Shown piece by piece: positions 9,972 through 20,485 of a DNA stretch of 64,000 nt. Origin of the DNA: Legionella israelensis (lineage in GTDB: Bacteria; Pseudomonadota; Gammaproteobacteria; Legionellales; Legionellaceae). A program made the translations under genes and the position numbers. Positions within the stretch are counted from its first letter, which is position 1. Each line of letters starts with the position of its first letter. The notes under the pieces are model-generated. The model was not told where the DNA came from. It ran no database searches and was given only the letters and a program-made list of their open reading frames with translations. The stretch is from NCBI RefSeq assembly GCF_004571175.1, contig NZ_CP038273.1, positions 248,001 to 312,000 of the forward strand, read 5' to 3'.

Positions 9972-10394
9972 CTAAACTTCCTCCACTAATTCACTTCTAC
10001 TGGCGTTTTTCATTTTATTCAAAGAGGCATTTTCCTGACGCATCTCTTTTATTTGATTGTTTTGATCAACGAAAATTACCCTTGGTATATGCACTCGACA
10101 GTGTTCTTCAGCCAACTGTATAAATGAAGCAATAATAATGATATCACCAGGCGTGACTAAATGTGCTGCAGCACCATTTACACAGATTTCACCTGAGTTT
10201 TTCCTCTCTTCAATGGTATAGGTTTCAAAACGCGTACCTGCTGTAACGTTCCATACTGAAACGGCTTCATTAGGCAGGATATTCGCAGCCTCAAGCAATT
10301 GCGAGGAAATGGTAATACTACCTTCATAGTCCAGATCCGCCTGGGTCACTGTAGCTCGATGAATTTTTGATTTTAGCATTTTGCGGTAAAACAT
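9972..10394 (-). CDS. panD: Aspartate 1-decarboxylase proenzyme
   Basis: Makes beta-alanine from aspartate for pantothenate and CoA synthesis. It is a pyruvoyl enzyme that cleaves itself at Gly-Ser, visible here as YEGS with Gly25-Ser26. The 140-residue product from ATG 10394 begins MFYRKMLKSKIHRATVT, matching PanD N-termini. The longer frame would start at a GTG (10424) with no ribosome site, so it is not used. The C-terminal 15 or so residues (NASLNKMKNASRSELVEEV) extend beyond the usual 126-residue enzyme. The gene stands alone, so other pan genes must lie elsewhere. Confidence 0.93.
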   Translation of the reverse strand: MFYRKMLKSKIHRATVTQADLDYEGSITISSQLLEAANILPNEAVSVWNVTAGTRFETYTIEERKNSGEICVNGAAAHLVTPGDIIIIASFIQLAEEHCRVHIPRVIFVDQNNQIKEMRQENASLNKMKNASRSELVEEV

Positions 10395-10538
10395 TTGTTT
10401 TTTATTCCTGTGAATCTTAAACACTTTCAGAGGTGATTTTACTAAAATTAAATGAGATAAAATCCTTCAATTTCCAAATTATATGCAAAGTAGCGAAAGA
10501 AAATACATCAAAAAAGAATAGTTTTCCACAAAATCATG

Positions 10539-10592
10539 GCAAAATCATACTTTGATTATATTGTATCTTATTTTTGTCATTTCCGCGCAAAA
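10539..10592 (-). promoter_or_regulatory. Repeated promoter-like segment upstream of panD
   Basis: On the minus strand this reads AAATGACA, then about 14 nt later TATAAT, then a TTTTGCC end. A closely similar segment precedes the sugar porter at 12225-12280. Both lie upstream of a minus-strand gene, so a shared promoter or operator is plausible. Confidence 0.45.
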
Positions 10593-10699
10593 CTGCTCGG
10601 AAATGATGTATTATAATCCCTTTATGAAAGCTTTATTAATCAAAAGTATATCCTTGCTCTGCCCAGCTATTTCTATACTGGATACTTTAATATTGTAAA

Positions 10700-12136
10700 T
10701 CAAGTTTTCAGGCCATTTTTATATTGGTCAAAAGTGTTAAGAGATATATCCATAGGTGGCGTCGCTTCATTGATATCTGTTCGACCCAATTGACGAAGCG
10801 GTTTTCCAGCCATTAGATAATTTTCTATATTTTCCAAGCTTAAATTTTTCGTCTCAGGCATGAAATAGTATGCATATACGAGACCTGCAAAGCATATCAG
10901 CGCATACATAGCAAAAGTGTATTCAATGCCAAATTGTTTTTCGAACAAAGGAAAGCTGAAAACCACAATCGTATTGAAAATCCAGTTTGCTGCCATTGAT
11001 GCTCCCATTCCTGCACCTCGGACATGCAGTGGAAATATTTCAGCCATGGCAATAAAGGGAACGGGACCAAGACTGATAGCAAAAGAGAAGATATAAAGAG
11101 TAAGACAAAAGACGGACAAGAAAGCAAGCCATTTGATCTGATAAACCGTAAATATACAAAGTAATCCAAGGCTGATAAAAGTTCCAGCAAACCCAAACAA
11201 CAGTAATTTCCGTCGACCAAGTTTATCCACATAGATCAAAGCCACAATGGTGACAAGCAAATTAACGACACCAATGCCAAGAGTGGCCAAAATTTGGCCA
11301 ATTGTATCACTCACACCAAGACTTTTAAAAATTTCAGGAGCATAATAAATGATAACGTTAATGCCACTGAGTTGCTGTAAACTGGACAGCATGATTCCCA
11401 GCATTAAAACAGGAAGCAATCTTTTTTTATATAAATCACGCCAACTGCTATCTTTAGGTTCATTTGCCAGCGTTTTCTCAATATCCACAACTTCCTCTTC
11501 TATCTTTTGGTTTTTTCTTAATTTTTTTAATGAATCGATGGCAGCATGACGTTTACCAACACTGCATAGCCAGCGAGGAGATTCCGGTAAAAACAAAATA
11601 CCGATGCCTAAAATAGTGGCAGGTATGGCGCTGGATGCAAACATTGCCCTCCACGCTTGATGTTCAAGCAACAAATAATTGACAGAATAGGCACTGACAA
11701 TACCCACCGTAATTGCCAATTGATAGATAGCTACAATCGCTCCGCGTAACGATGCAGGTGCTGCTTCTGCTAAGTATAAGGGTGTAATCACAGAGGCTGT
11801 GCCAATAGCAAGTCCCAGAATCGTTCTTGATAAAATCAGCATAAAGGTAGAATTGGCAAAACCTGCCCCCATTGCCCCGCAAAAGAACAACACACCAGCA
11901 AAAGACAAGATTAAGCGACGCCCAATACCATTAACCCATTTTGAAGCAAGAAAACCACCTATAAGAATTGAGCCTAATAGCGCACCAAATGGCAATGCAG
12001 AGGCCATGGCACCGATGTAACCTGGTGTCAATGCAAAATGGTTTTTGACCAGTTCAAGAGAGCCTGCAATAATCCCTTCATCATAACCAAACAGAAATCC
12101 AGTAACAGAGCCTATAATTGCAACAAGCCAAATCAT
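10700..12136 (-). CDS. Sugar:proton symporter, MFS sugar-porter family
   Basis: A 478-residue 12-helix major facilitator of the XylE/GalP/YwtG type. Signature elements are GFLFGYDEGIIAG in helix 1, GRR after helix 2, PESPRWL after helix 6, QQLSGINVIIYYAPEIF in helix 7, DKLGRR between helices 8 and 9, and PETK near the end. It probably imports glucose or a related sugar with protons. In L. pneumophila a similar porter follows eda in the Entner-Doudoroff operon. Here it is separated from eda by GH65 and pgmB genes on the same strand and by a divergent MFS gene. Substrate cannot be read from the sequence. Confidence 0.88.
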   Translation of the reverse strand: MIWLVAIIGSVTGFLFGYDEGIIAGSLELVKNHFALTPGYIGAMASALPFGALLGSILIGGFLASKWVNGIGRRLILSFAGVLFFCGAMGAGFANSTFMLILSRTILGLAIGTASVITPLYLAEAAPASLRGAIVAIYQLAITVGIVSAYSVNYLLLEHQAWRAMFASSAIPATILGIGILFLPESPRWLCSVGKRHAAIDSLKKLRKNQKIEEEVVDIEKTLANEPKDSSWRDLYKKRLLPVLMLGIMLSSLQQLSGINVIIYYAPEIFKSLGVSDTIGQILATLGIGVVNLLVTIVALIYVDKLGRRKLLLFGFAGTFISLGLLCIFTVYQIKWLAFLSVFCLTLYIFSFAISLGPVPFIAMAEIFPLHVRGAGMGASMAANWIFNTIVVFSFPLFEKQFGIEYTFAMYALICFAGLVYAYYFMPETKNLSLENIENYLMAGKPLRQLGRTDINEATPPMDISLNTFDQYKNGLKT

Positions 12137-12224
12137 TCTTTAATCCTTTAAAAACATAAAAAAACCTTTGCAACTTTAACTTATGCAAAAATGAATAGTC
12201 CAGCAATTTTTATCACTGGGTAGT

Positions 12225-12280
12225 GCAAAATTATATTTTGATTATATTATGCCTTTTTTGTGTCATTTAAGCGCAGACAA
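12225..12280 (-). promoter_or_regulatory. Second copy of the promoter-like segment, upstream of the sugar porter
   Basis: It matches 10539-10592 over about 55 bp, including AAATGACA, TATAATC and ATTTTGC in the same order and spacing on the minus strand. It lies about 90 bp upstream of the porter start. Confidence 0.45.
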
Positions 12281-12306
12281 ATGAGATGAGGGCGCGCAGA
12301 GCAAAT

Positions 12307-12969
12307 TTAACCACAAAATACCTTTACAGATAAAATTTCCTGCAAATTCATATTAATAATCGAGGAAAAAACCCAATCAGCTTCTTTCAGAACCTGTTTA
12401 TTACCAATGCCAGCAGCCATCATGCCCGCTGCTTTAATGGCCCTGACACCGGCTACTGCGTCTTCAACACCTATACAATGTCCAGGTGCTATATTGAATG
12501 CTTGTGCTACTGTTAAAAAAATTTCCGGATGGGGTTTACCATGTTTGATTTTATTTGCATCAGCAATATAATCAAAATAGGCTTTAAGCGAAAGTCGCTC
12601 GATAACCAGACCCGCATTTTTGCTCGATGAGGCAAGGCCAATTAATATACCGTGCTGACGAAGGGCTATTAAAAATTCTTCTACACCCGCGAATCTTTCT
12701 TTAGGCCCCATTGACTGAATTAATCTGCGATAATATTGGTTTTTTCGTTCAGCCAGTTGAAGCTTTTCCTTTTCTGTTTTGCAAATGGAAGCTTTTGCTA
12801 AAATCAATTCAAGGGAAGCAAGACGGTCAATGCCTTTCAATGCTTCATGATCGTTCTCATCCAATTGGATATCCAACTCATTGGCAAGCGTTTGCCAAGC
12901 TTGAAAATGATATTTTGCTGTGTCAGTGATAACACCATCCAGATCGAAAATCATAGCCTTAACGCTCAT
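12307..12969 (-). CDS. pgmB: Beta-phosphoglucomutase, HAD family
   Basis: Converts beta-glucose-1-phosphate, the product of GH65 phosphorylases, to glucose-6-phosphate. The 220-residue size is standard. It has HAD motif I (FDLDGVITDT), the motif II region LASSS, and the HGKPHPEIF and GVEDAVAG motifs. The start is ATG 12969, just after GAGGGTG, and overlaps the GH65 stop by four bases (ATGA), so the two genes are translationally coupled. A longer frame to 13020 exists but would overlap the GH65 gene more and lacks a ribosome site. Confidence 0.93.
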   Translation of the reverse strand: MSVKAMIFDLDGVITDTAKYHFQAWQTLANELDIQLDENDHEALKGIDRLASLELILAKASICKTEKEKLQLAERKNQYYRRLIQSMGPKERFAGVEEFLIALRQHGILIGLASSSKNAGLVIERLSLKAYFDYIADANKIKHGKPHPEIFLTVAQAFNIAPGHCIGVEDAVAGVRAIKAAGMMAAGIGNKQVLKEADWVFSSIINMNLQEILSVKVFCG

Positions 12970-15356
12970 ACAACACCCTCTGCATCGGATAGCTCCGGCC
13001 TTAAATTCTCCTGCCACCAACTCAATATTTGTATGGGATTGTTCAAATCCAGGCGGACTTTTTGGTTAAAATGATAGACATCCAGCGTATTTCCTTTTAA
13101 TAATTCATACACAATCCCTTCTTTTGCAACTCTAACCCTTAGATGCTGATTACGATATCTTAACCTGAAACTGTATGCCACCCATTGTGAAGGCAAGGAT
13201 GGCTTAAAGTGTAAGCCATCGGTCCTGGCTCTGAAACCGGCAAAGCCATGTACAATACATGCCCATGAACCTGACATACAGGCGATATGGACACCGTATT
13301 CACTGTTCGCATGATGATTATCTAAATCCATTCTTACAGTATTTTCAAAAAACGAATAGGCCTTTTTATCATCCCCCGTCTCACAGTATTCAATGGCATG
13401 AATGCAGGCTGATAATGTGGAATCATGAGTGGTTATAGGCGCATAATAAGACAGATTACGCCTTTTTTGTTCAGTATCAAACTGATCATCCAATAAATAC
13501 ATCGCAAGAATCACATCAGCTTGCTTCAGTACCTGATGACGGTAAATGACTAAAGGATGAAAATGTAATAGCAAGGGGTATTTATCCTGTGGTGTATTGT
13601 TGAAATCCCATATTTTCTTATTGAGAAAGCTGTCATCCTGTAAATGAATCTGCAACGATTCATCAAAAGGAAGGTACATATGATCAGCTGCTTTCTGCCA
13701 GTCATTGATCTCCTTATCTGTTAAACTCAAATTCACAGCAAGTTTTTTAAAATCCTTTGGAGATGATGTCCTTAATCGCTGAGTGATTTCCACAGCAAAT
13801 CGTAGATGCATTTGAGCCATGACATTCGTGTAAAAATTATTATTCACAATGGCAGTATACTCATCAGGGCCTGTGACACCATCGATACAGAACCTCCCTT
13901 CCCGACTCAAATTGAAATGTCCAAGATCCATCCATAAACGCGCTGTTTCTATAAGCATTTCTGCACCACCGTCCCAGAGAATCTGCTCTTCATCTGTCGC
14001 ATTTAAATATTGCTTCAAGGCATAGGCAATGGCCGCATTGATATGGTATTGAGCTGTTCCTGCAGGAAAATAAGCCGAACACTCTTCTCCCCCTATAGTC
14101 CTCCATGGATAAAGCGCTCCGATATCATGAGCCATCTGTCGCGCCCGCTCCCTTGCTTTTGGCAAAGTATTTATCCTGAATTCAATGAGTTTACGTGCTA
14201 TCTCTGGCTGACTAAAGCAAAGAAAGGGTATTACATAGATCTCCGTGTCCCAAAAATAATGGCCATCATAACCATGGCCGGTCAAACCTTTCGCCCCGAT
14301 ATTAGCAAAACCTGTTCTGCCCGCCGACTGAAATACATGGAAAAGATTAAAACGAATACCTTGTTGCAGGCGTTCATCACCTTCGATGACAACATCACAG
14401 TTTTGCCAGAACTCATCCAACTCCTGCTGATGCTGACGCAACTCTTCCTCAAACCCTTTTTTTGCCACGTTTTCCATCAATTCTATCAGGCCTGATAACA
14501 TTGTTTTTTTATTGTCAGCAGCATCACAATGATGATAGGCAATCCATTTAAAAAAGGTTACGGGCTGCCCTTTTTGCAAATGAATTTGATAATTTTGTCG
14601 CAGCAATTCGTTTCGCTCATTTTCCAAGGACAGGTGTTCTGCTTCCTGAGGTAATATATCGAGAGAAGCAGAAGCAACGATAAAATCGGTACCCTCTACC
14701 TCGTGAAGAAAAGCATTTAAGGCAGTTTGTTGTTGCTGTTCAATGCATTTAAGACTGTTAGCAATGGATAAGCAGCCTATTCTTGGATCATCTTCATTCC
14801 TGGCCGTAAACTTATAACCGGCATCCAAGACTGAGCAAAGCGATATCGAACCTGTAAAATTATCAGCGGTAATTTGATATGCTATTCCCATAATATGCTG
14901 ATTTGCCAAAGAAACGAAACGACGACTTTTCAACGTCAATTTTTTCCCATTCTGAGTGTGCCATTTTTGTTGACGATAGAAAACGCCTGTACGAAAATCA
15001 AGCTCCCTTTGACCTTCTGCGCGCTCATCACAAGCACTTAATGGTTCACCATCGACTGATAGACAAATGTATTTACCATTAGGCACTTGCAGAATTTTCT
15101 GATTATGGGTGGCAAAACCATAGGCTTTCTCACCGTAGATTATAGGCTCCTGATGATAAACACCATTTAAAAAAACACCTTCACAGCTAACAACATCTTC
15201 ACTTAAACTCTCTTCATAACTGCCGCGACTGCCTATATATCCATTGGCCTGTGCAAATAACGTTTCCAGCAACATTTGTTGCTCTGGTAAAAATTGATTG
15301 ACTTTAAAACACCAGGAGTCTGTTATCAGACCAGAGGATTCGAAGTGCAGTGCCAT
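12966..15356 (-). CDS. Glycoside hydrolase family 65 disaccharide phosphorylase
   Basis: Splits an alpha-glucosyl disaccharide (maltose, trehalose, kojibiose or nigerose are the known family substrates) with phosphate to glucose and beta-glucose-1-phosphate. The 796-residue product has the GH65 catalytic acid in GVTGPDEYT (Glu499). It also has the N-terminal ANGYIGSRG, the HYFWDTEIYVIPF stretch and the C-terminal SGSWACIVHGFAG region. The start at 15356 has AAAGG 7 nt upstream; the frame extends to 15446 without a comparable site. Coupling to pgmB supports phosphorolysis. Exact substrate specificity is not decidable by eye. Confidence 0.9.
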   Translation of the reverse strand: MALHFESSGLITDSWCFKVNQFLPEQQMLLETLFAQANGYIGSRGSYEESLSEDVVSCEGVFLNGVYHQEPIIYGEKAYGFATHNQKILQVPNGKYICLSVDGEPLSACDERAEGQRELDFRTGVFYRQQKWHTQNGKKLTLKSRRFVSLANQHIMGIAYQITADNFTGSISLCSVLDAGYKFTARNEDDPRIGCLSIANSLKCIEQQQQTALNAFLHEVEGTDFIVASASLDILPQEAEHLSLENERNELLRQNYQIHLQKGQPVTFFKWIAYHHCDAADNKKTMLSGLIELMENVAKKGFEEELRQHQQELDEFWQNCDVVIEGDERLQQGIRFNLFHVFQSAGRTGFANIGAKGLTGHGYDGHYFWDTEIYVIPFLCFSQPEIARKLIEFRINTLPKARERARQMAHDIGALYPWRTIGGEECSAYFPAGTAQYHINAAIAYALKQYLNATDEEQILWDGGAEMLIETARLWMDLGHFNLSREGRFCIDGVTGPDEYTAIVNNNFYTNVMAQMHLRFAVEITQRLRTSSPKDFKKLAVNLSLTDKEINDWQKAADHMYLPFDESLQIHLQDDSFLNKKIWDFNNTPQDKYPLLLHFHPLVIYRHQVLKQADVILAMYLLDDQFDTEQKRRNLSYYAPITTHDSTLSACIHAIEYCETGDDKKAYSFFENTVRMDLDNHHANSEYGVHIACMSGSWACIVHGFAGFRARTDGLHFKPSLPSQWVAYSFRLRYRNQHLRVRVAKEGIVYELLKGNTLDVYHFNQKVRLDLNNPIQILSWWQENLRPELSDAEGVV

Positions 15357-15480
15357 ATTGAAACCTTTATAGTCTTCGGAGTTACCCATATTACTCAATT
15401 TATGATTGATTGCAAAAACTTTTTTTTTCGGTAAACTGAAAAACATTTTTTCTTGCTGAAAGGGTCTATTGACGAAATCT

Positions 15481-15562
15481 TAAGGTTATATATTTATCTT
15501 TTGTCGTAGCGAAATTTGGAGGATGCCGGCCTTCGCCGGTAAAAGATAAGTGCACAGAACCT
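15481..15562. repeat. Short copy of MITE-like palindromic repeat (family A)
   Basis: The ends read TTTATCTTTTGTCGTAGCG and, reverse complemented from the right, GTTCTGTGCACTTATCTTTT, matching the termini of the longer copy at 24526-24680. The middle is a GCCGGCCTTCGCCGG hairpin. It sits between the divergent GH65 and MFS genes and may affect their promoters. Confidence 0.6.
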
Positions 15563-15592
15563 AAATCATCGAGATTAAATAAGGATGCAGTA

Positions 15593-16822
15593 ATGAAAAG
15601 AGGACCGATTATTCTCTCGTTAATTCTAAGTTATATTATCTTTTCTTTATTATTAAACAGTGTCGGGACAGTCATACTCCAGGTAATTCATCACTACGGC
15701 GTCAGCAAACCACAAGCCAGTATCCTGGAAGGATATAAAGATTTACCCATTGCTCTGGTTTCCTTTTTTTTTGCTTCCTTTTTGCCACGTCTGGGATATA
15801 TAAAGGCCTTACAATCCGGACTTATTCTAACCATGTTGGCTTGCGTATGTATGCCCTTATTTCCCAGTTTTTTTACTACAAAACTGATGTTTTTAGCGGT
15901 TGGAATAAGCTTTGCTCTTGTTAAAATTTCGGTCTATACGATAGTTGGTTTGATTGCCAAAGATAAAAACCAGCATGCTTCTCTGCTTAATATGCTGGAA
16001 GGCTTTTTTATGCTGGGTTTACTTTTGGGATATTGGTTATTCAGTTTATTCATAAATGAAACAGCAACCATTAATCATCATTGGCTAAATGTCTATTGGT
16101 GGATAAGTGTCTTATGCCTCATTAATATTTTATTGCTCAGCGGCATCAAAATCGAGAATGAGGCACCTGCTGCCTCAGCTTCTTTATCAGAAGATTTTCA
16201 TTCCATGTTAAAACTCATTTTAAAACCGATGATTTTTGTTTTTATTCTTTCCTCTTTTCTGTATGTCCTCCTTGAGCAAAGCATCGGCACCTGGTTACCT
16301 ACGTTTAACAATGAAATTTTACAATTTTCAAAAACCATGAGTGTACAGGCAGCGAGCATTTTTGCCTTATCACTGGTTTTAGGACGTTTTCTTACCAGCA
16401 TTCTGTTGCAAAAAATAGACTGGTACACACTGTTAGTCTCGAGCCTGATAGCAATGAGTTTGCTCATCGTACTGACATTACCCTTCACTTATCAAGTCTC
16501 TGCCTCAGAAACACTGTCAAGTTGGCGTGATGCCCCAGCTGTAGCCTTTTTACTTCCTATGATTGGCTTATTTATGGCGCCCATTTACCCGGCAATCAAT
16601 TCGGTGATGTTATCAGCTCTTCCCAAAACAAAGCATGCGGCAATGACGGGCTTAATCCTTTTTTTCTCTGCTTTGGGGGGAACAACAGGTAGTATGATAA
16701 CCGGTAATTTGTTTGCTGTATTTGGTGGAAGGCATGCTTTCTACGTACTGTTGATTCCCTTATTTCTGCTCTTTTTTTCTTTCTATCGATTTCGTTACCT
16801 TAGTGAGCGTCAGTTTTGCTAG
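15593..16822 (+). CDS. MFS transporter, FucP/TsgA-like
   Basis: A 409-residue, 12-helix major facilitator resembling fucose-permease (FHS) carriers rather than the sugar-porter family. It lacks the PESPRWL and PETK motifs. The N-terminal LNSVGTVILQVIHHYGVS and the ISVYTIVGLIA and MLEGFFMLG helices are typical of FucP-like proteins. AAGGATGCAGTA precedes the ATG. It is divergent from the GH65 gene and sits inside the sugar-use locus, so a sugar or sugar-derivative substrate is likely but not shown. Its gene end faces eda. Confidence 0.75.
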   Translation: MKRGPIILSLILSYIIFSLLLNSVGTVILQVIHHYGVSKPQASILEGYKDLPIALVSFFFASFLPRLGYIKALQSGLILTMLACVCMPLFPSFFTTKLMFLAVGISFALVKISVYTIVGLIAKDKNQHASLLNMLEGFFMLGLLLGYWLFSLFINETATINHHWLNVYWWISVLCLINILLLSGIKIENEAPAASASLSEDFHSMLKLILKPMIFVFILSSFLYVLLEQSIGTWLPTFNNEILQFSKTMSVQAASIFALSLVLGRFLTSILLQKIDWYTLLVSSLIAMSLLIVLTLPFTYQVSASETLSSWRDAPAVAFLLPMIGLFMAPIYPAINSVMLSALPKTKHAAMTGLILFFSALGGTTGSMITGNLFAVFGGRHAFYVLLIPLFLLFFSFYRFRYLSERQFC

Positions 16823-16972
16823 AGCGTGACGACACGCGCTAATTCATTATTAAAAATATAAGCACTCAGTCTTGTTCTGGAAAAAGCCATATTTAGGTCC
16901 ATCTTGCAAGAAAGCTTCACTACAAAATGCTCATATAAGTCACTCTGAACACAGACCTGGCTGTTTGGGCCA

Positions 16973-17641
16973 TTATTTAAAATAGGTTTCTTTAGCAAGT
17001 TTTACCGTATTTAAACACAAATCGCTGATAACCGGCCAATTATTTTGCTGAATAAACTCATCAGGCAATACCCATGAGCCGCCCACGCAAGGTACATTTG
17101 GCAAGCGCAGATAATCAAGAAAATTATCTTTGCTGATGCCTCCAGTGGGACAAAATGAAACTTCCGGAAATGGCCCTGCCATCGCATTAAGTGCTTTTAT
17201 CCCCCCAGCGGCTTCCGCCGGAAAAAATTTAAAAAAGCGATAGCCTGAATCGATACCTTTCATTAATTCTGAAGCACTAGCGACACCTGGAATATAAGGA
17301 ATTTCTATCTCTGCTCCGGCCTCTAATAAAGCTTCTGTTGAACCTGGGCTCAAAGCAAAACGTGCGCCTGCCTTAGCGCATTGCTCCAGTTCATGAACCG
17401 TTTTTACTGTACCGGCGCCAATCAAGGCTTCTGGCATTTCTTCCGTGAGCAATTGTATAGCCTCTAAGGCAATTTCTGTTCTTAACGTGATTTCCAATAC
17501 ATTAAGTCCCCCGGCAATCAAAGCTTTTGCCAAAGGAAGTACATGTTCAAGTTTCTGAAGAACTATCACCGGAATCACCGGAGAACGCGTAAATAAATAC
17601 TCAGGCTGTAAAGTCCAATATCTAAAGGCCATACTGTTCAT
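16973..17641 (-). CDS. eda: 2-dehydro-3-deoxy-phosphogluconate (KDPG) aldolase
   Basis: Last enzyme of the Entner-Doudoroff pathway, splitting KDPG to pyruvate and glyceraldehyde-3-phosphate. The 222-residue class I aldolase has IPVIVL, LEITLRTE, LIGAGTV, FKFFPAEAAGG (Schiff-base Lys) and FCPTGGIS. It overlaps the glk end by 20 nt. An internal ATG three codons in (17632) has GGA 8 nt upstream and may be the true start. Last gene of the zwf-pgl-edd-glk-eda operon. Confidence 0.95.
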   Translation of the reverse strand: MNSMAFRYWTLQPEYLFTRSPVIPVIVLQKLEHVLPLAKALIAGGLNVLEITLRTEIALEAIQLLTEEMPEALIGAGTVKTVHELEQCAKAGARFALSPGSTEALLEAGAEIEIPYIPGVASASELMKGIDSGYRFFKFFPAEAAGGIKALNAMAGPFPEVSFCPTGGISKDNFLDYLRLPNVPCVGGSWVLPDEFIQQNNWPVISDLCLNTVKLAKETYFK

Positions 17642-18623
17642 CCATTATTTTTTGTTTTAAAAGCACTGCCGCTCCCAGTATACCAGGTTGTTCTGCTGAA
17701 ACCACATAGGTAGGAATATGGCGATTATAAACATCAAAACGTCCTTTTGCTTCAAAGCGTGCGCGAAACTCGCTTTCATGAAGAAGAGGCAGTAATTTCG
17801 GTACAATACCACCAGCAATATATACACCGCCGAATGCGCCAAGCGTCAATGCCAAGTCTCCGGCAAAACCACCAAGACTCGCAAAAAATTGCTTCACGGT
17901 TGCCAGTGCAAGTGGATGTTTCTCTGTCAATGCCAAATGAGCTATTTCACTGGCATTAAGAAAGTCCACTTTTTTCTTATAATAAGCAGCGAGGGCTCGA
18001 TAAATATTTTCTATACCCGGCCCAGACAATAGCCGCTCTGCTGAAACGCGTCCAAATTGTTTAGTTAAAAACTGCTGAATAAACCATTCCTGCTCATTTT
18101 GTGGTGCCCAGTTTATATGCCCTCCTTCACCAGGAACAGAAATAAAGCGTTGCTTGTCAGGAATAAGAGTGGCAACACCAAGTCCTGTCCCAGCCCCCAA
18201 TACCACCATGGGTTTCTGTGGGTCACTAACGCCTGAGCCAATTTGAATTTTTTCTTGACTGGTTAGCTGTGGCAGGCTCATTGCCATTGCCGTGAAATCA
18301 TTCATCACCTGCAAGTGTGACAAGCCCAGTTGATTTTTCAAATCACTGGCTGAAAATTGCCAGCAAAAATTGGTCATGCTGATAAAATCACTGGCGACTG
18401 GACATGCGATGGCAATCGCCACATGCTTAACATGTTGTAAGGATTGTTTTTCCTGATAAAAATTTAAAGCATCTGCAGGTGTCGAAAAGTCCTTACAAGA
18501 ATAAACTGACAGTTTATCAATGTTCAGATTATCCAGATTGACATAACCGAAGCGAGCATTGGTTCCGCCAATATCAGCAACGATCGCATGAACAACGGAA
18601 TCCGGCTGACAAAGATTAAGCAT
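17622..18623 (-). CDS. glk: Glucokinase
   Basis: Phosphorylates glucose with ATP to glucose-6-phosphate, feeding Zwf. The 333-residue product has the glucokinase ATP motif [11 protein letters not shown], the [11 protein letters not shown] active-site segment, [10 protein letters not shown] and GGHINWAP, all typical of the bacterial Glk (E. coli-type) family. The start overlaps the edd stop by 8 nt with GGATGG upstream. In this locus it handles the free glucose released by GH65 or imported by the porter. Confidence 0.95.
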   Translation of the reverse strand: MLNLCQPDSVVHAIVADIGGTNARFGYVNLDNLNIDKLSVYSCKDFSTPADALNFYQEKQSLQHVKHVAIAIACPVASDFISMTNFCWQFSASDLKNQLGLSHLQVMNDFTAMAMSLPQLTSQEKIQIGSGVSDPQKPMVVLGAGTGLGVATLIPDKQRFISVPGEGGHINWAPQNEQEWFIQQFLTKQFGRVSAERLLSGPGIENIYRALAAYYKKKVDFLNASEIAHLALTEKHPLALATVKQFFASLGGFAGDLALTLGAFGGVYIAGGIVPKLLPLLHESEFRARFEAKGRFDVYNRHIPTYVVSAEQPGILGAAVLLKQKIMDEQYGL

Positions 18624-20448
18624 TTATCCATCCTTCCTTAACAAATAAACTACATGCACCATCCTCAGCACCACTTAAATGCATTCGTATTCCAGTGAAT
18701 AATTCTCGCCCCATGCCAAAAGCTTCCTCTGCTGATTTCGCGTTTTCGACAGCACGTTCAGCTAATTCTTCATCCGATATCATTAATTGTAAAATCCCTT
18801 TAACTCCATCCACCAACACTATGTCCCCTGTTCTGATTTTGGCAATAACACCACCGTTTACCGCTTCCGGAGTCACATGAATGGCTGCAGGAACTTTACC
18901 CGATGCTCCTGACATACGCCCATCCGTAACCAACGCCACTTTAAAACCCTTATCCTGCAAAACACCTAAAGGAGGGGTTAATTGATGCAGTTCTGGCATG
19001 CCACAAGCTTTGGGTCCCTGATAGCGAACCACAACGACACAATCTTTGTTCAACTCGCCGGCTTTAAATGCTGCATTCAATTCAGATTGATTTGAGAAAA
19101 CGACAGCTGGTGCCTGTATGGTACTTTGCCCCTCCTTTAAAGAAGAGGTTTTCATCACTGCGCGTCCAATATTACCGGAAAGCACCTGCAAACCTCCATG
19201 AGATTTGAAAGGTCGTTTTATAGACCTTAGAACACGCTCATCGGTCGACCGTTCGGGGCCATTCTGCCATTTTAATTGTCCGTCCTGCAAACAAGGCTCT
19301 CTTGTATAGCGTTGCAATCCAAAACCATCCACCGTATGAACATCCTCATGCAACAATTCAGCCTCCAATAATGTACGGATTAAATAAGCCATACCTCCGG
19401 CCTGTTGGAACTGGTTGATATCAGCATAACCATTCGGATATATTTTAGTGATGAGCGGAACCACAGCCGATAGCTCGGCAAAATCATCCCAATTCAGAAT
19501 AAAACCAGCTGCTCGGGCAATAGCAATTAAATGCATGGTATGATTTGTCGAGCCGCCCGTTGCCAGTAAACCGACAATGCCATTAACTAAAGTCTTGGCA
19601 TCAAACAATTGTCCAATTGGCATGTAACACTCGCCTAAATCTGTCCATTGCAAAACCTGCTGTGCAGCTGCTTTGGTTAACTCTTCGCGCAAATTTGTAT
19701 TTGGCGCAATAAATGAAGCCCCAGGCAAATGCAAGCCCATGATCTCCATGAGCAATTGATTGGAGTTAGCTGTACCATAAAATGTGCATGTTCCGGCCGT
19801 ATGATAAGAAGCCGCCTCCACATCCATTAAAGCAGTTTTATCCACCTTACCTTCTGCATATAACTGTCGAATGCGAGATTTTTCCTGATTGGATATCCCT
19901 GAAGGCATAGGGCCTGCAGGAACGAAAACAAAAGGCAGATGACCAAAACTAAGAGCCGCAATTAACAGTCCGGGTACAATTTTATCGCAAATACCGAGCA
20001 TCAACGCACCGTCAAACATATTATGCGACAATCCAACTGCCGCAGACATAGCAATGACATCGCGACTCATTAAACTTAATTCCATGCCGGGTTGTCCTTG
20101 AGTAATACCATCACACATCGCCGGAACACCTCCGGCAAACTGGGCAACACCTCCCGCTTCATGAATCACCCTTTTAAGCAGATGGGGATAAGTCTCATAA
20201 GGTTGATGGGCCGATAACATATCATTGTACGAAGAAATGATGGCAATATTAGCTTTCGTCATGCCCCGTAAATCCTGTTTGTCCTTAGCACAGCAGGCAG
20301 CAAAACCATGAGCCAGATTACCACATTGCAAAGCTCCACGATGTGGGCCACTTAAACGTGCTTTTTCAATCCTGGTCAAATAGTGATCGCGGGAACTACC
20401 ACTTCGGGCCATAATTCGCTTGGTCACTTGTTGGATGGTCTTATGCAT
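18616..20448 (-). CDS. edd: 6-phosphogluconate dehydratase
   Basis: Dehydrates 6-phosphogluconate to KDPG using an iron-sulfur cluster. The 610-residue IlvD/Edd-family protein has [33 protein letters not shown] and [14 protein letters not shown]. The start at ATG 20448 ([12 protein letters not shown]) has GGGGAG 8 nt upstream and gives a length close to E. coli Edd (603). The longer frame to 20499 passes through an inverted repeat and is not favoured. Overlaps glk. The operon order zwf-pgl-edd-glk-eda matches L. pneumophila. Confidence 0.95.
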   Translation of the reverse strand: MHKTIQQVTKRIMARSGSSRDHYLTRIEKARLSGPHRGALQCGNLAHGFAACCAKDKQDLRGMTKANIAIISSYNDMLSAHQPYETYPHLLKRVIHEAGGVAQFAGGVPAMCDGITQGQPGMELSLMSRDVIAMSAAVGLSHNMFDGALMLGICDKIVPGLLIAALSFGHLPFVFVPAGPMPSGISNQEKSRIRQLYAEGKVDKTALMDVEAASYHTAGTCTFYGTANSNQLLMEIMGLHLPGASFIAPNTNLREELTKAAAQQVLQWTDLGECYMPIGQLFDAKTLVNGIVGLLATGGSTNHTMHLIAIARAAGFILNWDDFAELSAVVPLITKIYPNGYADINQFQQAGGMAYLIRTLLEAELLHEDVHTVDGFGLQRYTREPCLQDGQLKWQNGPERSTDERVLRSIKRPFKSHGGLQVLSGNIGRAVMKTSSLKEGQSTIQAPAVVFSNQSELNAAFKAGELNKDCVVVVRYQGPKACGMPELHQLTPPLGVLQDKGFKVALVTDGRMSGASGKVPAAIHVTPEAVNGGVIAKIRTGDIVLVDGVKGILQLMISDEELAERAVENAKSAEEAFGMGRELFTGIRMHLSGAEDGACSLFVKEGWINA

Positions 20449-20485
20449 ACTATTGGCTCCCCCCAAATATATCCTGGCTTTACTA

